From Echinostoma caproni (taxonomy: Eukaryota > Platyhelminthes > Trematoda > Plagiorchiida > Echinostomatidae): a stretch of 22,056 bases of DNA. The position numbers and the translations under genes were made by a program. Each line of letters opens with the position of its first letter. Within the stretch, counting starts at the first letter, position 1. The stretch is taken from contig UZAN01048597.1 of the NCBI GenBank assembly GCA_900618425.1, forward strand, positions 1,756 through 23,811, read 5' to 3'. The notes beneath the pieces are model-generated. The model was not told where the DNA came from. It did not search any database and was given only the letters and a program-made list of their open reading frames with translations. Positions 18,756 through 22,056 of this stretch are shown piece by piece.

Positions 18756-19544
18756 TTGTTGCGGTTAGTAGCATCACAACGGGACCGCACCTTGACGTGG
18801 TGTGATGGGTTGTGCAGCTCTCTGACCCAACGGGCTACACAGGATGACTTTTGTCAAACCGCAGATCGAATCATGCCTGAAAGATCAAAGGGTAGAGGTC
18901 GGGCGAAGTCCAATCTCCTGTTCCTCCAGGTTGGTGGTTCGACTAGAATTTACATTTCACTCGGTAAAAATGCTGGAGGAGTAATTGATCCAGGTAAATG
19001 GGCCTCCACTTCGCTTCACCCGCTGCCTTGCAGTTAGGTTCTTGTCAGAAGTAAAGGCTTTGGACGAGAACCCTAATCATTCTCCTGCTTAGTGGCTGGA
19101 CACCCTAGCAGTACCGTTCATCAAACAACAGTGCATATGCATTACGAGTTTTGCAGCGATCAGTAAAGTTCACTTCCCTGTATTTCGCTGTATGATAATG
19201 ATGATGATGAGTAGCATCTAAACCACCTAGAAAACATAGAATCATAGTATTGATTCTTCAGTGGACTAGTTCTGAAAGAGCTGTTCAAACAATTTTACCC
19301 GGTGTTGCAAATGAGATTATTGTGACGAAGATACATTTCCTGGATACCAGTACATGAATGAAAAGACACAAGACTACCGGATACGCATGCCTGACGAGCG
19401 GCAAGAGCCGAGAAACCGGTCGTGTGCTCCCAAGAAAATGTTGTCCATTCATATACTACTTATTGTACAAGGGCATACGTGCAACTAGTGCTTGTCGCAT
19501 CGTGTCGAAATCCCATCGTGACCTTGGGTTCTTACGTTGGCAGT
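18756..19544. other. Unassigned stretch, GC-richer at its start
   Basis: From 18770 to about 19060 the composition differs from its neighbours and a frame of 93 codons is open (FCQTADRIMPERSKGRGRAK, FLQVGGSTRIYISLGKNAGG). It resembles the untranslated 5' part of a LINE in style, but I have no match to support that. After 19060 nothing is recognised. Confidence 0.3.
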
Positions 19545-20370
19545 ATGGACTAGGGTACTCAAGGCAGATGAAGTGTCTGCTCGCATACAGGAGGCTCGGT
19601 TGGCATTTGCCAACTTGAGACATCTGTGGCGCCGTCGCCACATCCAGCTGTCTGTGAAGGGTCGAGCCGCGGCAGTTCAGCCAATCCTGCTCTACGGTGC
19701 AGAAACTCGGCCATTAAGGAAACAAGATAAAAGTAGACTGTCGGTGTTTGAACACCGCTGTCTACGCAGCATTGCACGAATCCGGTGGGATAGCCGCACG
19801 AGCAATGCTGAGGTTAGGGACAGAATTTTGAATATCCGCGGTCGCCCACTGGAGCAAGTGGTCGACCTCCATAGATTACGTTGGTTGGGACATGTGTTAC
19901 GCATGTCACCAGGTAGGTTACCACGGCGAGCGATGTTCGCAGAAGCAGATACCGAGTGGAAAAAAGGCTACGGCGAGCGATGTTTGCCGAGGCAGGTAGT
20001 GGTTGGAAAAAGCCAACGGTGGTCAATCTAGGACCTGGCACGAGGGTATGAAAATCCTGACCAGGAGACTGGGTTACATAGGTCCTGTTAGGCTCCCTGG
20101 CTGGGGACCTCGGGATAATCGTAACCGATGGTTAGAGACACTGAGTCATATAGCTGAGTGTCGTAAACAGTGGCGTTTGTGTATCTCCTCAATCTATTTG
20201 CAACCTTAGACCACTGAGATTCTCCGTTTTCTGTTCGACTCTACTCTAAACTTTCTTGTCTTTCTTCCATTCTTCATCCAAATGAGCAGCTAAAAGACAG
20301 TAACCAAAACCGGCGCACAAAAGTGCATGGTTAATGGTTGTACAAACTGAAAAAAACTGAAACTTAAGCT
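19545..20370 (+). mobile_element. RTE-like LINE 3' end, longest open copy (plus member of second tail-to-tail pair)
   Basis: One frame is open from about 19552 to 20031: VSARIQEARLAFANLRHLWR, VKGRAAAVQPILLYGAETRP, LSVFEHRCLRSIARIRWDSR, RPLEQVVDLHRLRWLGHVLR and MSPGRLPRRAMFAEADTEWK. It is the best-kept C-terminal copy here. A 47-bp tandem duplication (19923-20016) throws the frame. The natural C-terminus then continues in another frame as LTRRLGYIGPVRLPGWGPRD and LETLSHIAECRKQWRLCISS, with a stop near 20207. A 160-bp 3' UTR ends in TGTACAAACTGAAAAAAACTGAAACT. Catalytic RT and endonuclease are absent through 5' truncation. Confidence 0.8.
19923..20016 (+). repeat. 47-bp diverged tandem duplication inside the LINE
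   Basis: ACGGCGAGCGATGTT recurs at 19923 and 19970. The two units differ at about eight positions; the second unit is closer to the copies at 5250-5310 and 8640-8690 (GAGGCAGGTAGTGGTTGGAA). Because 47 is not divisible by three it shifts the frame. Confidence 0.8.
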
Positions 20371-20439
20371 CCGATGTTCCACTCATGACAGTCTTCTGAC
20401 CGGTAGACAACTTGAGTGTATGATAGGTTCTCCTGAATA

Positions 20440-20486
20440 TGTTCTCAATCCTGTTTGCTGTTCATCACAATGAGGTGTGATAAACA
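20440..20486 (+). mobile_element. SINE 3'-end fragment between two LINE tails
   Basis: TTTGCTGTTCATCACAATGA followed by GGTGTGATAAA matches the 3' end of the SINE family (CTGTTCATCACACT...GTGTAATAAA). Upstream SINE sequence is not recognisable. Confidence 0.55.
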
Positions 20487-20850
20487 AACTCGTAAAGCCC
20501 CTGTCTTTCGGCTGCTCGTTTGGATAAAAGAGCAAAAGGCGGAACAAAATGTGTAGAGCAGAGTTAAAAAGAAGATAGAGAATTCATATACACTTGGGTC
20601 GCAAGAATAATGAGTAGATGCACGAGCGCCACTGTTTGCAACACTCATCCATATAACTGTGTCTCTAACTAGTGATTACAATGATCCCGAGGCCCCCATC
20701 TAGGGAGCCTAACTCATCCTGTATGACCGAGTCTCCTGGTAAGGATTTTCGTACCCTCATGTCAGGTCCTATTCTGACCGCTTTTGGTATTTTTCCATTC
20801 GCTGCCTACCTCGGCAAACAACGCGCGTCATGGCAATTTATTTGGTAACA
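20487..20850 (-). mobile_element. RTE-like LINE 3' end, 5'-truncated (minus member of second tail-to-tail pair)
   Basis: Read on the minus strand it matches the C-terminal and 3' UTR region of the plus copy at 19545-20370: TTTGCCGAGGCAGGTAGC, then GGAAAAATACCAAAAGCGGT, CCAGGAGACTCGGTCATACA, AGTGGCGCTCGTGCATCTAC, and a UTR ending near AGCAGCCGAAAGACAGGGGC. It is more diverged than the other copies and lacks the terminal AACTGA repeats. Confidence 0.75.
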
Positions 20851-22056
20851 AATTCGTGATCACTTCAGTTGTAACCCAGTGTTCTGCTCCAACCAAACTT
20901 CTTCTCTTAGTGTTCCGTGGCGGCGCACTGCCTGATGGCACTAACAATCTAACATTCTTGATGCAGCCACCGTAACCGATTCGTTATTTCTCTACACACT
21001 TCGCATTCTGGTGCATGTCGTTTAAAGTGAAATAAGAAATGTGAGCTGTGACATTGGGGGGTGGTGATTCGCTGGCAGAGACGGTGCATACCGTATGCGT
21101 TGTCACAGAAATCGGTCACTCGTTCCCGTCATCCAGTGTTTGGTATGGTCATTGCATTTTTCACGCATACCAAAAGAGGCATAGTGACTAAAAAATGGGA
21201 TTGGATCCGGGTGACAGTGATCCGAAAATGATCAGAGCTTCAAAGTCGAAGAAGTAGAGAATCTTGAGCCTGACGGTACCAGGTTTTTAAATAGTGGATC
21301 ATATTGTGGATATCTTGGTTTACCGGACATCCTCTTTTGGAGGAGGGATTGGGGGTTGGCTCGACCATAAATTTCTATCATCCATAACAAATTAATGCCC
21401 TTCCAGATATTTGTGACTCGATAATAAGATTTTAACGTATCAAGACCGAAAGAAGACGTGTCGCGAGATGTTACCAATTCTCAATCGCTGACGTAATACA
21501 AACAAACATATTTATAGCACATTAGATTTGTGAATCCTAGTGAACGGGTATGTACAGTTAGACAGGGGCTATTAAAATTTAAATAATAGGTCAACTCCAC
21601 GGTAAGTGAACTGATTAGATCAACAACTTTTCGGCGCACAGAACGGGATTATGTAATCTGATTAGCAACGCCTCACTTATTGCCAACAGTTTTGCATTAC
21701 AGTTACGTATCAACGGTTTGAAACGGGAAGCGGTATCAATTATGTGTTTGGTTGTCATGAGGTGTTTTTCAATTGACCCCGGGCTACGTGCTATAAATGT
21801 GCTTGTTTGTTTTGGCGTCAGCGATTGAGAGGAGTAATCGAAATGTTAATATCTTTCGGTCTTGATGCGATAGATGTGTTTCAAATAATATTTTAAGTAA
21901 AGCCCAACATTTATCAATGTTTTAATCTAAAATAAATGTCTTGTTGGCGATAGAACGCGCAGAATATAAACCGCTTTATTTATTGTCTCTCTGCGCCATT
22001 TTTCAATTTTATGCTTAAGAATTGTTTTGACAAAGCGATTTGCTTGTTCTTTTCCA
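20851..22056. other. Intron-like DNA, no gene seen
   Basis: Only short frames are open (81 codons on minus at 21232-21477, without family resemblance). The last 300 bp are AT-rich. No exon, RNA gene or shared repeat was recognised. Confidence 0.45.

Larger units (their letters stand above)
15824..22056 (+). other. Second intron of the DYRK-like gene, incomplete (over 6.2 kb)
   Basis: The donor is ATTG|GTAAGT at 15824. No exon carrying the expected DYRK pre-kinase motif or the glycine-rich loop (GKGSFGQV in the family) was seen in the remainder of the window, so the intron appears to run past the end. It holds simple repeats, a tRNA-like segment, and a LINE pair at 19545-20850. A different gene hidden inside it cannot be excluded, but no frame here has recognisable similarity. 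Confidence 0.6.

Noticed and set aside
19190..19214. YDNDDDE-encoding stretch that resembles the DYRK pre-kinase motif
   Set aside because: It is a (GAT)n microsatellite, stops at once with TAG, lacks a good acceptor and is not followed by kinase sequence.
1..22056. CRISPR array, bacterial operon or viral gene cluster
   Set aside because: No regularly spaced direct repeats, no operon-like packing of genes and no viral core genes were seen; the DNA is that of an animal genome rich in retroelements.

Overview
This is eukaryotic DNA, most likely from a digenean trematode (fluke). It is intron-bearing and moderately AT-rich, and it is packed with decayed non-LTR retrotransposons and tRNA-derived SINEs. 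The retrotransposon proteins carry the C-terminal signature (HRLRWLGHVLRMSP) of RTE-like elements that I associate with fluke genomes. I cannot name the genus from sequence alone. One host gene is recognisable.

Layout. 1-1020: no gene seen. 1024-3170: SINE copies on both strands around rearranged pieces of an RTE-like LINE. 3180-4630: no host gene; one degenerate minus-strand reading frame of unknown origin. 4630-8765: a LINE nest. A 5'-truncated plus-strand LINE (5185-5662) meets, tail to tail, a long minus-strand LINE (8318-5663). That long copy is itself broken by a SINE (6750-6914) and an (AAT)14-bearing insert (~6118-6252). Its 5' end abuts the tail of another minus-strand LINE copy (8765-8319). 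8800-9285: endonuclease fragment of the same kind of LINE, plus strand. 9340-10440: a jockey-like LINE remnant, minus strand, clearly a different lineage. 10475-11130: a plus-strand LINE 3' end interrupted by a 464-base assembly gap. 11455-11694: another SINE.

The host gene. 12220-13694 and 15358-15823 (plus strand) are two coding exons of a DYRK1/minibrain-type protein kinase. They encode a long low-complexity N-terminal region, the DYRK-homology (DH) box and the adjacent basic segment. The DH box is spliced in frame across a 1663-bp intron. The kinase domain is not in the window and should lie past 22056, which puts the rest of the window in a second intron of more than 6.2 kb. A single ambiguous base (13313) coincides with a one-base frame loss that is probably a sequencing or assembly error.

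From 15824 to the end the DNA is intron-like: simple repeats, one tRNA-like segment (~16375-16470), a second tail-to-tail LINE pair (19545-20370 plus; 20487-20850 minus) and unassigned sequence. I found no new multi-gene system. The points most worth following are the unusual architecture of the fluke DYRK N-terminus, the jockey-like element, the repeated tail-to-tail LINE arrangement, and the probably mis-sized assembly gap.
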